Shown piece by piece: positions 61,080 to 64,000 of a DNA stretch of 64,000 nucleotides. The stretch covers positions 154,805,594-154,869,593 of the forward strand of contig CM076195.1 in NCBI GenBank assembly GCA_038277395.1, read 5' to 3'. Under the pieces are notes generated by a model. It was given only the letters and a program-made list of their open reading frames with translations. It made no database searches and had not been told where the DNA came from. Every line of letters starts with the position of its first letter. The stretch's first letter is position 1. The position numbers and the translations under genes are program-made. Origin of the DNA: Dryocosmus kuriphilus (Eukaryota > Arthropoda > Insecta > Hymenoptera > Cynipidae).

Positions 61080-61960
61080 AAACTCTTTTTTTTTTAAATC
61101 CAACTATCCCGTTTAAAATTAATCTTGTGTTGTTGAAAATATAACTAATTTTTACGAACGATTCAAATATTTATTACAATCTTCTTTTAAGCTATATTTA
61201 CTTTTTTAGTTGAAAAATTACTATTTCTTTTTAATTCAAGGATTCTTTAAATTCATATTTGCTTGAAATATTATGTTTTTTGACTGAATTATCTATATTT
61301 AAAAAAAAGACTCTTTAGATGAAAACATTTTTTTTTAATTGCTTTGTTTTATTGAAAATTTCTTTTTTAAGTCGATAATTCAACTCCTTTTGGTTAAAAA
61401 TTGATTCGTTTTTGTTCAAGACAAATATTATGCTTTTGTTCGAGAATTCGTATTTTCTTGTTAAAAATTCATCAGTTTTGGTTGATAATTCATCATTTCT
61501 GCTTGAAAATTCAACTGTAACATTTCGTGTTTAAAAGTCATTTTTTTTGCAGAAATCAAGTATTTCATTGTTATTTCAATCTTCCTTGGTTAAAAAATTA
61601 TTTTTTGGGGATTTTTAGTTCAATCATATTTAGTTAAAGACTAATTTTTTTCTCAAAAGTAAACTATTACATTTTTTGTTTAGAATTCATATTTTTTTAT
61701 TGAAGATTTATTTTACATTTATTTTATATTTATTTAAATTTGTTGAAATTTCATCTGTCTTGGGTAGAAGTTCAACTACGTTCGTAAAAATTGTTAATTT
61801 TTTTAGCTAAACATTAAAGTATTCCGTTAAAGGTTAATTTGTTTATTGAAAATATAGCTATCTTATTATTAAAAATTCAGTTCTTCTGCTGAAAAACGAA
61901 CTTTTTTCTATTAAAAATTAAATGTTTTAGTAGAAATTTTAACTGTTACATTTATTGTCC
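61080..61960. repeat. AT-rich TTGAAAATTCAAC-type repeat
   Basis: Degenerate short units (GTTGAAAATTCAACT-like) as in intron 1. Another short patch is at 63050-63160. No coding potential. Confidence 0.75.
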
Positions 61961-62371
61961 AGGAATGTGAAAAGCTAATCAATAATTAACTTAATAATTT
62001 CTAATAGAGACGAAAACCTTCGGATGTAGATTTCGAAAACAATCTGAAAGAAAATTGTACAAAAACACAAATTTTTTACATTCCTGTAAGCAAGCAGGAA
62101 TTATTCATTAAAATTTTTTGTCTACAGCATGGAAATAAGATATTTATACTCACATAATTTTTTAATTCATTCAAATATAACGGAAGGAAATTAATTACTA
62201 AATTAATTTGAAAATTTGGTACTAATATAATATTACGGCGTTTGCTCCTTATTTTTTTTAATGGTTTATTAAAGAATTCACAAGTGATTCTTTTTTCCTT
62301 AAGTTTAAAGTTTTATTAATAGCCATAAAAGAAATATCTATTGAAATTTAAATTTCGCGCCTTCGATTTGA

Positions 62372-62380
62372 GCGCCACCT
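62372..62380 (-). promoter_or_regulatory. CTCF-like site AGGTGGCGC
   Basis: Minus strand AGGTGGCGC matches the insect CTCF core (AGRTGGCGC). It lies in a short GC-richer island (62350-62470) about 2 kb upstream of the Sara start. A single short match, so chance is possible. Confidence 0.35.
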
Positions 62381-62504
62381 AGCTTATGTTAAGCTACCTC
62401 TCTTATTTAGACTGCTTTGTCGGACGGAATAAACCTCTCCTATTTCGCCAACCTTGTCGGGACTCGGGTGTGCTAGCCACTCTGTTTTTTTATATCGAAG
62501 TACG

Positions 62505-62825
62505 TCATACGATTTCTGCTTTACCGACATTTCCTTAGGGACCAAATTACATCCTCACGAAATGAGATATCAAGTTGAAAATTTTGGAAACTAAATAAAA
62601 AGCAATAAGGTTTATTTGGTCTTAAATTTTCATAATTAAAGAAAAAAATTTTTGCATTTTTTGTAATTACAAAATTTTAGGACCAGTTAAACGTTCCTAA
62701 GTGCTTTTTATTTAGATTTCCAAATTCTGAAGTCGATATCTCATTTAGTTGGACGTAAGTTGATTCCAGAGTTGATTCCAAATAAAATATCAGTAAGGTG
62801 GAAGTCGGATCACGTAAGTAATGCC
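62505..62825. mobile_element. Palindromic MITE, copy 3
   Basis: TACGTCATACGATTTCTGCT and GAAATGAGATATCAAGTTGA on one side, the inverted ATATCTCATTTAGTTGGACG and ATCACGTAAGTAATGCCTTA on the other. The arms are more diverged than in copy 1. Confidence 0.88.
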
Positions 62826-63184
62826 TTAAATAGTATCTTTAAAAAAAATACTTATTTTCAACTACATTTGTATTGAGAAATCTTTTTTTTACGAAGATTT
62901 TAAATAAATAAGTGGTGCCCCACGCATTCAGTCATTATATCGGTCTCCCACTGTTCCGTCATATTGAATGACGTCACTTAATGATAGAGCTATCTATTAT
63001 GAGGGATTATGTAACCGCCATTTTTGAAAATGCTTGTGATATAAATTAATTTCTTTGTTGTTGAAAATATAACTATTTTTGGTTCAAAATGCATTTATTT
63101 GTTTGAAAATAAAAGTTTTTTTAATGACAAGTTGAAATATTTTGGTTGAAAGTTAATTTTTTACATTCTCATCTCAATGAGAAG

Positions 63185-63440
63185 GTATTAGTTTTATGTG
63201 AAAAATGACTTTCGCGGATTTCATGAAATTTCGACGTTTCATGACCCCCTGCATCCGAAAAAAAAACGGTTTTTAAGACTTTGTCTGTCTGTCTGTTGTT
63301 CTCGTCGTCGTCGTCGTCGTTGTCGGTGTCGTTGTCGTCGTCGTTGTCGGTGTCGTTGTCGTCGGCGTCTGTTCCCACGGTAACTTTCGAAGGACCAATC
63401 GGATTGGATTGTGCCTTGGCGCACTTCTTCAGAGTGCAAA
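63185..63440. repeat. GTC-repeat block with TGTCTGTCTGT motif
   Basis: TTTGTCTGTCTGTCTGTTGTT (63280-63300) then GTCGTCGTCGTCGTTGTCGG (to about 63370). The upstream CATCCGAAAAAAAAACGGTT and ATGAAATTTCGACGTTTCAT resemble the end of a repeat I have met in insect genomes. Minus-strand Asp-rich frames are repeat artefacts. Confidence 0.65.
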
Positions 63441-63479
63441 AATAAAGGACGAGTTCGTTAACTAGTAGTTTTTGACCTA

Positions 63480-64000
63480 TGGTTATGTTTTTTTATCCAT
63501 CAAAAACGGTTTTCACAAAACCAAAAAATCAATTTTCCGGCTAAACTATGCAAGATACAAAAAAACAGTGGAGAACAAAATTGTTTACCTTAAAAAAGTC
63601 TACAAATTGTGTTTGAACCATTTTTCGATAAAATGTACAATTTTTGTTTTAATCGCGAAAACGTTATTAAAAACAAAAAACTGTGTTTTCTTGCCAAAAT
63701 ATTTAAGATACGAAAAAAATGGTAATGAGCAAAGTTATGCAAAGTTATTCAACTTAAAAAGATCTACAGCTTTTATATTAACCATTTTTTGATAAAATGC
63801 ATGTTTTTTGTTTCAATCGAGAAAACGTTATTAAAAATTTAAAATTTAAAATTTCCCACCAAAGCATGCAAGATACGAAAAAATAATAATAAACAAAGAA
63901 ATTTTCATTCTATCATTTTTTTAAAAAGATGCGTAGTTTTTGAGTTATTCATGAAATATGTTATGAAATATAAAGAAAACCACTTTTCAGCAAAACTATA
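63480..64000. repeat. ~158-bp tandem repeat running off the window
   Basis: CAAGATAC-like points at 63551, about 63704 and 63868 with shared ATTTTTnGATAAAATG and GAAAACGTTATTAAAAA blocks; period about 153-164 bp. Confidence 0.8.

Noticed and set aside
60881..61144. Small plus-strand gene divergent from Sara
   Set aside because: No motif, no conservation cue and the frame runs into AT repeat; left as upstream flank.
63169..63439. Asp- or Arg-rich proteins across the GTC block
   Set aside because: Repeat translation; no flanking coding signal or splice structure.
1..64000. CRISPR arrays, operons, bacterial promoters or integrated virus
   Set aside because: No spacer-repeat structure, no prokaryotic gene organisation, and no capsid, polymerase or envelope-like frames were seen.
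1..64000. Telomeric (TTAGG)n or rDNA sequence
   Set aside because: No tandem TTAGG and no rRNA-like stretch, despite the R2-like elements, which here are not in rDNA.

Overview
The window is eukaryotic nuclear DNA, AT-rich and very repeat-rich. It has spliced GT-AG genes, LINEs, Tc1/mariner elements, a tRNA-derived SINE and long minisatellite arrays. I infer an arthropod, most likely an insect with a large, repeat-expanded genome. A hymenopteran such as a gall wasp or other parasitoid would fit, but nothing here proves it.

The main result is one complete host gene on the minus strand, 60384 down to 12855. It encodes the insect orthologue of SARA/endofin (ZFYVE9/ZFYVE16), the FYVE-domain Smad anchor of early endosomes. 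I assembled 17 coding exons by hand. All junctions are GT-AG, every phase matches, and the coding length is 4443 nt (1480 aa plus stop). The order is a conserved N-terminal peptide, a long variable region with three Tyr motifs, the FYVE finger, the Smad-binding segment, a PP1-type KSVMF motif and the conserved C-terminal SARA domain. Total coding length is under 10% of the 47.5-kb locus; the introns are packed with mobile DNA and satellites.

Layout. 1-422: 3' end of a plus-strand acidic protein gene whose frame breaks in a GAT tract, followed to about 5.4 kb by repeated, partly duplicated 3'-flank sequence. 5.7-10.6 kb: two degenerate R2-like retrotransposon copies, the second split by a Tc1-like element with intact 49-50 bp inverted ends. 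10.6-12.2 kb: purine-rich minisatellite. 12.85-60.4 kb: the SARA locus. Intron 16 holds a 374-bp tandem repeat and a second purine-rich array; intron 15 a palindromic MITE and a GC-richer unknown block; intron 14 a mariner fragment; intron 12 a duplicated piece of exon 13; intron 10 a jockey-type LINE; intron 8 a 910-bp inverted-repeat element; intron 7 a 3455-bp inverted-repeat transposon with an orphan ORF, fold-back elements, an internally deleted LINE and a 2.8-kb satellite; intron 4 nested R1-like LINE pieces and a SINE; intron 2 a nearly full LINE split by a MITE; intron 1 several arrays. 60.4-64.0 kb: upstream flank with repeats, one CTCF-like site and a third copy of the palindromic MITE.

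Coordinates of hand-built exons were cross-checked by reading frame and should be good to a base or two. TE family names are by motif recognition only.
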